Origin: an uncultured Bacteroidales bacterium | GTDB lineage: Bacteria > Bacteroidota > Bacteroidia > Bacteroidales > UBA932 | DNA: 36,283 nucleotides | Assembly: GCA_905235445.1 (NCBI GenBank) | Contig: CAJOLJ010000020.1 | Location: 1 to 36,283, forward strand | Reading direction: 5' to 3' | In this document: one piece after another, positions 24,914 to 34,100 of the stretch | Position numbering within the stretch: the stretch's first letter is position 1 | Layout: the number at the start of each line of letters is the position of its first letter | Notes under the pieces: generated by a model | What the model was told of the DNA's origin: nothing | Seen by the model: only the letters and a program-made list of their open reading frames with translations | Database searches by the model: none | Translations under genes and position numbers: made by a program

Positions 24914-25441
24914 CTATAGTTCCAAAAAAGTGTCACGTTCCCGCTCCGCCCCGACTACAATCCGCCTAACCGTCACCCTCTGCGGTTCAAATTCATCTAC
25001 GATGGCCTCGTACATGTCGTCAATCTTCCTAGGGTCCCTGTCCGTGAACAGGCTTATGTGCGGCTCGAAATGCCGGTCGAAACGGTGTCTGGGAATCCCG
25101 AAACGGGATTCCAGAAGGGCATCGATCTCATCATGGACCTGCAGCAATCCGCCCGCCGGGACAACCTCCAGCCAGAGCATACCTTCATGTCTTATGAGGT
25201 GCCCGACCTCAATCTCAAAAGGTCCCCTCTTCCTGAAATAATCAGTGAGGGCCTCCCTCACCTCGGGAAAAGAGTCCGTCATGAAACTCTTCTTAAGAGA
25301 AATATGCAGGGGAAAGGCAAAAACCTTCTCCGACAGGCCGATTCCCCTGTTGGCATGGGTGCAGAGCCTCTTTACCCGGGTCGCATACTCCCGGGGCAAG
25401 ATGGCGCATACCCATGCAAGTTCCCTTCCCATGATTCTCAC
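24914..25441 (-). CDS. 2H phosphoesterase (2'-5' RNA ligase/cyclic phosphodiesterase family)
   Basis: 175 residues. Two HxS motifs define the 2H superfamily: H46-I47-S48 in PLHISLKKSF and H128-I129-S130 in EPHISLFTD, about 80 residues apart as usual. Members open or form 2'-5' phosphodiester bonds in RNA ends, cyclic nucleotides or ADP-ribose 1'',2''-cyclic phosphate. It is first in the operon that continues into the nitroreductase, macrodomain and sirtuin, so an ADP-ribose-related substrate is an attractive inference. A promoter with -33 TTGG and -7 TACCTTCG lies upstream. The ATG at 25441 was taken; one three codons later is also possible. Confidence 0.85.
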   Translation of the reverse strand: MRIMGRELAWVCAILPREYATRVKRLCTHANRGIGLSEKVFAFPLHISLKKSFMTDSFPEVREALTDYFRKRGPFEIEVGHLIRHEGMLWLEVVPAGGLLQVHDEIDALLESRFGIPRHRFDRHFEPHISLFTDRDPRKIDDMYEAIVDEFEPQRVTVRRIVVGAERERDTFLEL

Positions 25442-25550
25442 CTCCCCCAGTGTGTGTCGCAGAGGCGGCCCCCTGCGGGTATTCCCGGTCCTACGGACGG
25501 GGCGTGATGCAGACGTTGCATAAATGCTGTTTTTTCAGGTTGTCGTTTTG

Positions 25551-25581
25551 CGAAGGTAACGAACTTTTGCGGACTTCCCAA
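25551..25581 (-). promoter_or_regulatory. Promoter of the sirtuin-macrodomain operon
   Basis: On the minus strand, TTGG (25581-25578) and TACCTTCG (25558-25551, one mismatch to TAnnTTTG) are separated by 19 bases. The first gene starts 110 bases downstream. It faces away from the susC promoter. Confidence 0.5.
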
Positions 25582-25655
25582 GTATGGAGGGGCCTTCGGT
25601 TAAGAATGGATTTCAGGAAGAGGCGGAAATTGCCCCCGTCATCTATTGTAACCGT

Positions 25656-25756
25656 CCCCCTGGGGGCGGAGGGGCAGATTGTTCCGAAACCTACCGTTTA
25701 TGTTGCAAAACCTACATAAAATCCCGACCGGGAAAGATTCTTCCGCCCCCTGGGGG
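25656..25756. repeat. Two identical palindromes CCCCCTGGGGG
   Basis: The same 11-base palindrome occurs at 25656-25666 and 25746-25756, 90 bases apart, with another palindrome TCCCGACCGGGA at 25722-25733 between them. All lie in the 507-bp region between the divergent sirtuin and SusC operons. Confidence 0.5.
25687..25715 (+). promoter_or_regulatory. Direct repeats upstream of susC, possible activator site
   Basis: AAACCTAC occurs at 25687-25694 and 25708-25715, 21 bases apart start to start, which is two turns of the helix. AraC-type regulators such as hybrid two-component proteins bind tandem half-sites of this kind. It lies about 130 bases before the -7 element of susC. Confidence 0.4.
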
Positions 25757-25819
25757 AATCAAATCCTAAAAAACTTTTCCGGATGTAACAAAAAAGATAA
25801 ACAGTGTTTCACATGCAAA

Positions 25820-25849
25820 TTTCCCCTAAAATATAAAAATCTATTTTTG
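25820..25849 (+). promoter_or_regulatory. Promoter of susCD
   Basis: TTTC at 25820-25823 and TATTTTTG at 25842-25849 (exact TAnnTTTG) are separated by 18 bases. The leader to the ATG at 25949 is about 90 bases, longer than usual. Confidence 0.55.
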
Positions 25850-25948
25850 CCTTCGGATGTATGTCCCGAATAACCAATCACTAGGGCCCCCACCTTTCCC
25901 ACCTGCATTTGACAACCCAATCAATACCAACTATAATATTATCAGCCT

Positions 25949-28900
25949 ATGCAACTTTCTTTTAAGAAGTCCATCGGACTAGCGGTCCTCGGGGTGCTTC
26001 TACCGCTGGGGTTGTTCGCTCAGAACATCACGGTGAGGGGAGTGGTCACCGACGGGACCGGCGAGACTGTCATCGGGGCATCCGTGGCAGTGAAGAACAC
26101 AACTCATGGTACCGTCACGGACGTGAACGGGGCCTACACTCTGTCCGTCGCCCCCGATGCCATCCTGGAAGTGGCATGCATGGGTTACCAGACCCAGCAA
26201 GTCAATGTCTCCGGCCGTACTGAAATCAACATTGTCCTCTCCGACAATGCCCAGGCACTCGATGCCCTGGTCGTAATCGGTTACGGTTCCGCCAGGAGGG
26301 CGGATGTCACGGGATCCATCGCCACGATGGGCGGTGACAATCTGCGTGAGATAGCGGCAAACGATGTGTCGCGCTCCCTTGCGGGGCGGGTTGCCGGAGT
26401 CCAGATGACCCAGACCTCCTCCCGCCCGGGTTCCAGCATGGAAATCCGCATCCGCGGTACCAGGTCACTGTCCGCCTCCAATGACCCCCTCATCGTCCTT
26501 GACGGCGTGCCTTTCCCCGGTTCCCTATCTGATATCAGCACCAATGACATCAAGAACATCGACATCCTGAAGGATGCCTCCTCCACCGCCATCTACGGAT
26601 CCAGGGGAGCCAACGGTGTCATCCTGATCACTACCTATAAGGGAGTGTCCGGCCAGAAGCCCGTTGTGAGCTTCAATAACTACATCGGTTTCAAGAAAGC
26701 CATCAAGTATCCCATGATGACGGGGGCCGAGTATGTGACCCTCAGAAACCTTGCGGGCAAGTTCACCAACAAGGAACCTTTCGAGAACGATGCCAATGAC
26801 ATCGACTGGCAGGACCTCTTCTACCGTACCGGGGTGGTGCGCAACCATGACCTCAGCGTCGTGGGCGGCACCCAGATGGGAAGCTACCGTTTCGGGGTCA
26901 GCTATTTCAAGGACGAGGCCGTCGTCCCCACACAGGACTATGACCGCATCTCCATAAGCGGAAGCCTCGACCAGAACATCACCGACTGGCTCAAGATCGG
27001 GTTCACGACCTCCACCAACTACAACCGCAACCACGGCAACCAGATAAGCCTGTACAGCGTCCTGCAGAATTCCCCGATCGCAAGCCCCTTCGATGCCTCC
27101 GGAAACCTCCTCGAAAGAATCAGCATGCCCCTGGACGATATCTACGTGGTAACCAGGGAGACCATGGACAATCTCTCCGACAGGTGGATAAGCGAGCGTT
27201 TCGGCCTCGGTACCTATAACTCCGCATACGTGGACGTGAAGATCCCATGGGTGGAGGGCCTTTCATTCAAACAGACCGCAGGGCTTAACTATCGCAACAA
27301 CAAAAGCGGTTCCTTCACCGGTGTGGGGGTGAACAACGGCAGCGACGCCAATTCTCCCAATTCCGCCAGCATAAGCCATAGCGAGACCTCCAGCTGGACC
27401 CTCGAGAGCCTCCTCACCTATGACCGTACATTCTCGGGAAAGCATCATCTCAATGCCGTGGCCATGTACTCCGCCGAGCGGAACACCTATGTCCAGGACG
27501 GCCTCTCGGCCAAGAACATCCCCAACGAGCAGTTCCTTTACTATAACCTCGGAAGGGCCGATGCCGGGGACATCACCGTCAACCCCAACTCCTCCAACTA
27601 CTGGCAGGCAGGGCTCCTCTCATGGATGGGACGTGTGATGTACACCTTCAATGACCGTTACATGCTTTCCGCGGCGGTGCGTTCCGACGCCTCCTCGCGT
27701 CTTGCCAAGGGACACCAGTGGCACACCTATCCTGCCGTGTCAGCAGGTTGGAACCTCCACAACGAGAACTTCATGAGCGGAACGAGGGACTGGCTGGATG
27801 AGCTGAAAGTGAGGGTCGGCTACGGAGAGACCTCCAACCAGGCGATCAGCCCTTACCAGACACTCGGTTCCCTGGGAACCCGACCCTACAACTTCGGTAC
27901 AGCTTTCGCTACCGGTTACTACGTGTCCACCCTTCCCAATGACGAACTCGGGTGGGAGTATTCCACGACATGGAACTTCGGTGTGGACTTCGGCCTGTGG
28001 AAAGGACGCCTGGGCGGTTCCATCGAGTACTACACCCAGAAGACACATGACATCCTGCTGAGCCTGGGCCTTCCTGCCACCTCAGGTGTGGGAAGCTACA
28101 CGGCTAACATCGGAAGCACCTCCAACAGGGGTGTCGAGCTGTCCCTGAACGGAACGATCATAGATAAGGGCGACTGGAGATGGGATGCGGGAGTGAACGT
28201 CTATGCCAACCGCAACACACTCGTCTCCCTGGCATCCGGACAGGAGGAGGACGTGGCGAACCGCTGGTTCGTCGGGATGCCCATCAACTGTATCTATGAC
28301 TACGAGTACGACGGCCTGTGGCAGGCTGGTGACAAGTACATGGACATACTTGAACCCGGTGCGGCCCCCGGTGACATCAAGGTGAAGTATCACGGTGAAT
28401 ATGACGGGGACGGAGCCCCGGTGCGTGCAATCGACACCAATGACCGTGTCCCCATCAATGCGGACCCGATCCTTCTGGGAGGTTTCAATACGACCCTCAC
28501 TTACAAGAATTTCGACCTGACCGTGCTCGGTAACTTCCAGCTCGGCGGAGTGTTGATTTCCACTCTGCACGGCTCCTCCGGCTACCTCAACATGCTCACC
28601 GGTCGCCGTGGCCAGATAAAGGTGGACTACTGGACGGAGTCCAACACCTCCGCACGCTATCCCCGTCCAGGCGGACTTGTCAGCAACGACAACCCCAAGT
28701 ACGGCAGCACCCTCTCTTACTTTGACGGGACATTCCTGAAGGTGGGGACCATCACCCTGGGGTATAACCTCGGCAAGGTTCCCCTGGTCCGCCGCGCCGG
28801 CATCGAAAAGCTCCGCATCTACGCAACTGCCCAGAACCCCTTCGTGCTGTTTTCCCAGTTCCACCGCGAGAGCGGTCTCGACCCCGAACCGAATGCCTAC

Positions 28901-29008
28901 GGAAACGAGTTCCAGGCCTCGTCCGGTTACCTCGCAAGGCAGAAGGTCATAGGTACCAACACTCCTAACACCCGCAACTATCTCTTCGGCATCAATCTCA
29001 CTTTCTAA
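25949..29008 (+). CDS. SusC-family TonB-dependent outer-membrane transporter
   Basis: 1019 residues. A signal peptide ends at LGLFAQ (residue 25). A carboxypeptidase-regulatory-like domain (about 27-100) follows, then a TonB-box-like DALVVIGYGSARRADVTGSI and the plug domain with GRVAGVQM, IRIRGTRSL, PLIVLDGVPF and STAIYGSRGANGVILITT. The remainder forms the 22-strand barrel, ending in YLFGINLTF with the aromatic terminal residue. No STN domain was seen, so there is no anti-sigma signalling. SusC proteins import oligosaccharides or peptides captured by SusD, whose gene starts 11 bases after the stop. The substrate of this pair cannot be read from sequence. Confidence 0.96.
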   Translation: MQLSFKKSIGLAVLGVLLPLGLFAQNITVRGVVTDGTGETVIGASVAVKNTTHGTVTDVNGAYTLSVAPDAILEVACMGYQTQQVNVSGRTEINIVLSDNAQALDALVVIGYGSARRADVTGSIATMGGDNLREIAANDVSRSLAGRVAGVQMTQTSSRPGSSMEIRIRGTRSLSASNDPLIVLDGVPFPGSLSDISTNDIKNIDILKDASSTAIYGSRGANGVILITTYKGVSGQKPVVSFNNYIGFKKAIKYPMMTGAEYVTLRNLAGKFTNKEPFENDANDIDWQDLFYRTGVVRNHDLSVVGGTQMGSYRFGVSYFKDEAVVPTQDYDRISISGSLDQNITDWLKIGFTTSTNYNRNHGNQISLYSVLQNSPIASPFDASGNLLERISMPLDDIYVVTRETMDNLSDRWISERFGLGTYNSAYVDVKIPWVEGLSFKQTAGLNYRNNKSGSFTGVGVNNGSDANSPNSASISHSETSSWTLESLLTYDRTFSGKHHLNAVAMYSAERNTYVQDGLSAKNIPNEQFLYYNLGRADAGDITVNPNSSNYWQAGLLSWMGRVMYTFNDRYMLSAAVRSDASSRLAKGHQWHTYPAVSAGWNLHNENFMSGTRDWLDELKVRVGYGETSNQAISPYQTLGSLGTRPYNFGTAFATGYYVSTLPNDELGWEYSTTWNFGVDFGLWKGRLGGSIEYYTQKTHDILLSLGLPATSGVGSYTANIGSTSNRGVELSLNGTIIDKGDWRWDAGVNVYANRNTLVSLASGQEEDVANRWFVGMPINCIYDYEYDGLWQAGDKYMDILEPGAAPGDIKVKYHGEYDGDGAPVRAIDTNDRVPINADPILLGGFNTTLTYKNFDLTVLGNFQLGGVLISTLHGSSGYLNMLTGRRGQIKVDYWTESNTSARYPRPGGLVSNDNPKYGSTLSYFDGTFLKVGTITLGYNLGKVPLVRRAGIEKLRIYATAQNPFVLFSQFHRESGLDPEPNAYGNEFQASSGYLARQKVIGTNTPNTRNYLFGINLTF

Positions 29009-29019
29009 TCCTGGAAAAA

Positions 29020-30969
29020 ATGAAAAAGATCGCTAAATATATCCTCGGGGCAGTCGCAGCCCTGTCCCTTGGGGCCCTCACTTTCTCTTCCTGCTCGGAC
29101 ATCCTGGAAGAGCAGCCAAGGACATTCTTCGAGCCGGGATACTTCAAGACCCAGGCCGGAGTGGAAGGCGGGCTTACCGCCCTGTATGCCTCGCTTCGCT
29201 ATCTATACGGACAGGCATACTACTATAACATCAATACCACCGGTACGGACGAGGCCACATACGGCCAGTCCGCCGACGGCAACTTCAAGGATGCGGACCT
29301 CTCTGGCGTAGGGTCGCTGAACCCATCCTCCTCCCGTTCCGATGTCCTGTGGAACACCGTCTACACCTACATCAACACCGCAAGCGGCATTATCGAGAAT
29401 GCTCAGTCCGTGGGCCTGAGCGCTTCCCTCATCGCCGAGGCGCGCTTCTTCAGGGCCTTCTACTACTTCCAGCTCGTGCAGACTTTCGGCGGGGTTCCCC
29501 TTGACCTGGGTTCAGGTGAGCTCGCATTCAACAGCACCCCTTCCAGGATATCTGTGCGCAACACCGTTCCCGAAGTCTATCAGAAGGCGATATTCCCGGA
29601 CCTCCTGACCGCCATAAATGACCTTCCCGACAGAGGCAGGGTCACAGGCGGAGTCACCAAGACGGCGGCACGCCTGGTCCTTGCCAAGGCATACCTCACT
29701 TTCGGATGGTGGCTCGAGAACCCCAAGGGGCTTTCCACCTATCCATCCTGCGACCGCAAGGACCTGGACGGTCACGATGCCCAGTGGTACTACTCACAGT
29801 CCCTTGGCATCTGCAACACCGCCATTTCCGACCCCGGTCCCTTCGGGCTTTGCGAGACTTTCAGGGACGTGAACCTGGCCCAAAATGACAGGAACAAGGA
29901 GATCGTCCTCTATGCCGACCATACAGAGGCGAGCGAACTGTATAACGGGGCCAGCCTGACCTACAGCGGCGGAGGCGCCCCCGACAACTTCGCCGGGTGG
30001 ATGATCAACTGGAACCACGGTACCCTCAACATCGGGGGAGTGGGGATAGTTCCCCGCGAGGCATCCCAGGAGGTGGGACGCCCCTGGACCAGGATGGCGC
30101 CGACCCATGAGGTCATGGAAGTGTTCACCAGCCAGGACATCACCAAGGACTCCCGTTTCGACGGCACCTTCACCACCAAGTACTATGCTGCCTGGAACAA
30201 GAGCGGCAACACTGCCGAGAAGGTCACCGGTGCAAACGGCATGGACATAAAGCTCGGGGAGTGCGCCCTCACGTTCGAGCCTTTCGACATCCCCACCATA
30301 GTATATCCCGACAAGCAGAGCAATGAGGACGGGGCAAACGTCGGTGCAGGTACGGTGCCCGGAAGGGCGGACTACGTCTTCGACCTCAGCGGAATCAGCC
30401 GCATTGCCTATCCCGCTTTGTGGAAACTCGGCTGCTACCGCACCGACTATGACCACGACACCCAGACAGGCAGCCCCAATGCCGCCAGCACCCGTCCCTA
30501 CAGCGTGCTGAAGTTCTCGGACTTCTATCTCACTGGGGCCGAGGCCGCAATGAAGGCAGGGAGGAACTCCGATGCCCGCGCCCTTCTCCAGGTCCTACGC
30601 AAGAGAGCGGGCAACTGGACATACAAGAATAACGAGAGAGTGGAATATGTGGCTGATTTCGGGGAGGAACTCTCAGCTTCCACTCCCGCCACCATCACCG
30701 TCGACTACATCCTCGATGAGAGAATGCGCGAGTTCTACGGGGAAGGGTTCCGCTGGTTCGACCTGGTCCGCACCCAGACATGGGAGGAAAGGGCGGGGTC
30801 CTATACGATAAGCGATCCCTCATGGGGAGCCCACTCTCCCAAGACCTACAACAGGACCATCGAGAAGTACATGTACCTGCGTCCCATCCCCCAGGGACAG
30901 CTGGACGGAATGGAGATGTCTGACGAGGAGAAGGCCGCTTACCAGAACCCCGGCTATCCTACCGAGTAA
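29020..30969 (+). CDS. SusD/RagB-family nutrient-binding lipoprotein
   Basis: 649 residues. A lipoprotein signal is present (GALTFSSC, C25). The SusD-like N-terminal and RagB C-terminal regions are recognisable (AEARFFRAFYYFQLVQTFGG, AARLVLAKAYL, FYLTGAEAAMKAGRN, ILDERMREFYGEGFRWFDLVRT, YLRPIPQGQLD). It forms the lid over the SusC barrel at the cell surface and binds the substrate. It is longer than the common 500-560 residues; an insert-rich middle (about 290-460) accounts for this. Co-transcribed with SusC and ended by a strong terminator. Confidence 0.95.
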   Translation: MKKIAKYILGAVAALSLGALTFSSCSDILEEQPRTFFEPGYFKTQAGVEGGLTALYASLRYLYGQAYYYNINTTGTDEATYGQSADGNFKDADLSGVGSLNPSSSRSDVLWNTVYTYINTASGIIENAQSVGLSASLIAEARFFRAFYYFQLVQTFGGVPLDLGSGELAFNSTPSRISVRNTVPEVYQKAIFPDLLTAINDLPDRGRVTGGVTKTAARLVLAKAYLTFGWWLENPKGLSTYPSCDRKDLDGHDAQWYYSQSLGICNTAISDPGPFGLCETFRDVNLAQNDRNKEIVLYADHTEASELYNGASLTYSGGGAPDNFAGWMINWNHGTLNIGGVGIVPREASQEVGRPWTRMAPTHEVMEVFTSQDITKDSRFDGTFTTKYYAAWNKSGNTAEKVTGANGMDIKLGECALTFEPFDIPTIVYPDKQSNEDGANVGAGTVPGRADYVFDLSGISRIAYPALWKLGCYRTDYDHDTQTGSPNAASTRPYSVLKFSDFYLTGAEAAMKAGRNSDARALLQVLRKRAGNWTYKNNERVEYVADFGEELSASTPATITVDYILDERMREFYGEGFRWFDLVRTQTWEERAGSYTISDPSWGAHSPKTYNRTIEKYMYLRPIPQGQLDGMEMSDEEKAAYQNPGYPTE

Positions 30970-31002
30970 CGCTTCTTCTTCATTTAAAATACTTTAATGT
31001 CG

Positions 31003-31044
31003 GACTGGGTGGCATGCGTACGGACGCTGCCGCCCGGTCTTTTT
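31003..31044 (+). terminator. Terminator after susD
   Basis: GACTGGGTGGCA (31003-31014) pairs over 12 bp, with two G-T wobbles, with TGCCGCCCGGTC (31028-31039), followed by TTTTT. Confidence 0.85.
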
Positions 31045-31105
31045 ATGGAAAAAAAACAGGGGAGATGTTTCAAAAAGTGCAGAAGTTTTAGCTTTTGTAA
31101 CATTC

Positions 31106-31137
31106 TTTATGTTTTGTTCCAAAACGTGCTAATTTTG
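31106..31137 (+). promoter_or_regulatory. Promoter of the hybrid two-component regulator
   Basis: TAATTTTG at 31130-31137 is an exact TAnnTTTG match, 16 bases before the ATG. A TTTA at 31106-31109 sits 20 bases upstream in place of the -33. Confidence 0.55.
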
Positions 31138-31153
31138 CCAAAAACACCGTCCC

Positions 31154-34100
31154 ATGCGAACCAACCTTCTGATACTGCCCATTTTCCTGTCTTTGCTGTG
31201 TGCCGCTCCCCTCTACGGGCAGCATGCCAGGATATACACTACGTCCTCCGGCCTTCCCAGCACCCAGATAAACTGCATATCCCAGGACGGCGAGGGCTGC
31301 ATCTGGGTGGGTTCCCAGGCGGGGCTTACCCGCTTCGACGGAGTGGAGTTCACTTCCTATGAATGCGGCAATGTGGTATCGCTGCTGTGTGATTCCCTGT
31401 CCAGGCTATGGGTCGGCACTTCGACGGGGATGCTGCTGTATGAAAGGGAGAGCGGATCTTTTGGGACCTTCGACTTCCGTGATCCCCGCAACTCCCGAAA
31501 CACCCAGTTCACTTCCGACATAGCACAGTTCACCACCCCCGACGGGGAGAGGGTGATTTCCGTCTGCACCACCACGGACGGAACTTACCTATACTCATTG
31601 GAAGCTGACCCTGACGGGGCTCACCCCCTCAGGAAGGACTCTCTCCGCACCGAGAAACTGTCATCCTATGTCGGGACCCGCTCTCCTGAGAAATCCTTCC
31701 TTGACAGCCACGGTACCCTGTGGCTCCTCTATCAGGGCGGGGGCCTCGGTGCCTTCAGATATTCGGACCTCACCCCTGTGGATATGCCATTTTCACCCAC
31801 CGTGTCCCGCGACCCTTCCACCATAAGGTTCCTGGACATAATGGAAGACCCCGTCACCGGGAAAATCCTCCTCGGGTCCGTCGACATGGGAATCCTGGTC
31901 TTTGATTATGGGGAGGGGGCCATACGTAGGACAAAGGAGGGCTCTCCCTCAAATCTCTGGGTGTCCTCCATGCTGAGGGCCCCCAGGTATGATACCCCCG
32001 GGAAGAGCATGATCCTGGTGGGGAAGGGTGAGGACGGCTTCTGTCTGTGGGACAGTGTCGGGGAGTCTTTCTCCCCGGGAGGCGTGCCGTATTTCCCGCA
32101 CGTCCTGGACAGGTGGAAAATCAGCCAGCTCATGCAGGACAGCCAGGGGAACATTTGGGCGGCAGGATACCAGTTCGGGCTTCTTGTGGTGCCTCAGTCA
32201 CTTTACGGGTTCGAGGTGGTGACACTCTCCGACGAGGGGTACAGGGACGAGAACACCGCCCCCGTGTCAAGCATCTTTGTGGACCCCGCAAGGGGTGACC
32301 TGTGGGTCGGGACCGACGGTGCGGGAGTGTTCCGAAGGACCCCCGATGGCTCTCTGTCCCACCTCTCGCAAAGGTCCTATCCGAGCGGTCACAATGCAGT
32401 TCAGGCCATAGCCATGGACTCCGAAGGCTGGCTCTGGGTGGGAACCTACTACAGTGGCCTTCATCTCGGAAAACCGGGGACCGGCCAATTGGGACGGTTC
32501 GCCCACGAGAGCCTCCCGGACAACATAAAGACTCTTCTTCTCGACACGAAGTCATCCCGGCTGTATGTCGGGACCCTCGGGGGCGGGGTCGTGATAGTTG
32601 ACACCGCCACGAAGAGGGTGATCGGGAAGGTCCCCGACTGCGCCCAGTGGGTAAGCTCGCTGAGCATGGGAGATGACGGGCTCCTGTGGATAGGCTCCTA
32701 CAATGGCCTTTTCTGTTTCAACCCGGCAAATTCCATAACCGTATCCTTCAATATCTCCGACGACCCCCAGGCAGAGCGCATCTACGCCCTTGCGTCCTCC
32801 CATGACGGGACCGTCTGGATAGGGACGGGAAGGGGAGTGGGGCACCTCGACCCCAGGACTTCCAGGGTGGAATTCTTCACCCAGGAGGACGGGCTCTCCG
32901 ACAACATGATAAAGGGAATGGTCATGGACGGGGACGTGCTATGGGTGTCTGCCAATAGGGGAGTCACCCGCTTCGATACCGTCCAGGGGAAATTCACCCG
33001 CTTCTACGCTTCCGACGGGCTCCAGGGAAACGAGTTCCATACCGGGGCCGCATTCAAGGACTCGGACGGGAAAATCTATCTTGGGGGCAACGACGGGCTT
33101 ACGGTCATCGACCCTTCCCTGCTGAGGGGGCGCCAGGACCGTATCCCGCCTGTCAGGATAAGGACCCTCACCCTGCTGGACACGAAGATGGACATCCTCG
33201 CTCTTGACAGGGTCAAGGTCGGGCAGGGAAACGAGTACATGACATTCTCGTTCGGGGTTATGGAGTACACGAATCCCGAGGACGTGGAATACTCCTACAT
33301 GCTGGAGGGGTTCGACCATTCCCCCAGGTTGGCGAGTCCCCTTCTGAGGGAGGCCACCTACACCAATGTCCCGCACGGGAAGTACACTTTCAGGGTGAAG
33401 GCATGGTACGGAGGGGATGAGGGCAACATGACGGAGGCGTCCATCCCCATTGAGATAGCGGCGCCGTGGTTCCTGCGGTGGTGGGCTTTCCTCCTGTACC
33501 TGGCCCTGGGGGTGGCCCTGGCAGCATTGCCGCTGTCCTATGTCCGGGAAGCCAGGGGACGCAAGCGGGCAAAGGCCCTGGACGAAATGAAGGAAGTCCG
33601 CCTGAGGATGTTCACCAACTTCACCCATGAGGTGAAAACTCCCCTGAACCTCGTCATGAGCCCACTGAAGCGCCTCAGGGAGAATGAGGAGAATCCACGC
33701 CTGAAGGACACCTACAACCTCATGTACCGAAACTGCCTGCGGATCAACCGGATCGTGAACCAGCTCCTGGACCTCCGCAAGGTCGACTCCGGGCAGATGA
33801 AACTGCATTTCGTGCCAACCGACATCATATTCTTCATAAAGGATATCATGCAGTCCTTCTGTACGCTTGCCCAGGAAAGGGACATAGACTTCACCCTCCA
33901 GACTCAGTACGACAGGAGGATACTGTTCATAGACCAGGGCAACTTCGACAAGATAATATTCAATATCCTCTCCAATGCCTTCAAATACACTCCTCCCGGG
34001 GGAAAGATAACAGTGGACGTCTCCAGCGAGGGGGAAGAAGGCGAAGGAAGGGTCTTCATAAGCATTTTCAATAGCGGCAGCAGCATAGACGGGAGGTACC

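Noticed and set aside
25656..25756. Palindromes as a CRISPR array or mobile-element ends
   Set aside because: There are only two copies, with no regular spacers, no transposase frame and no target duplication.
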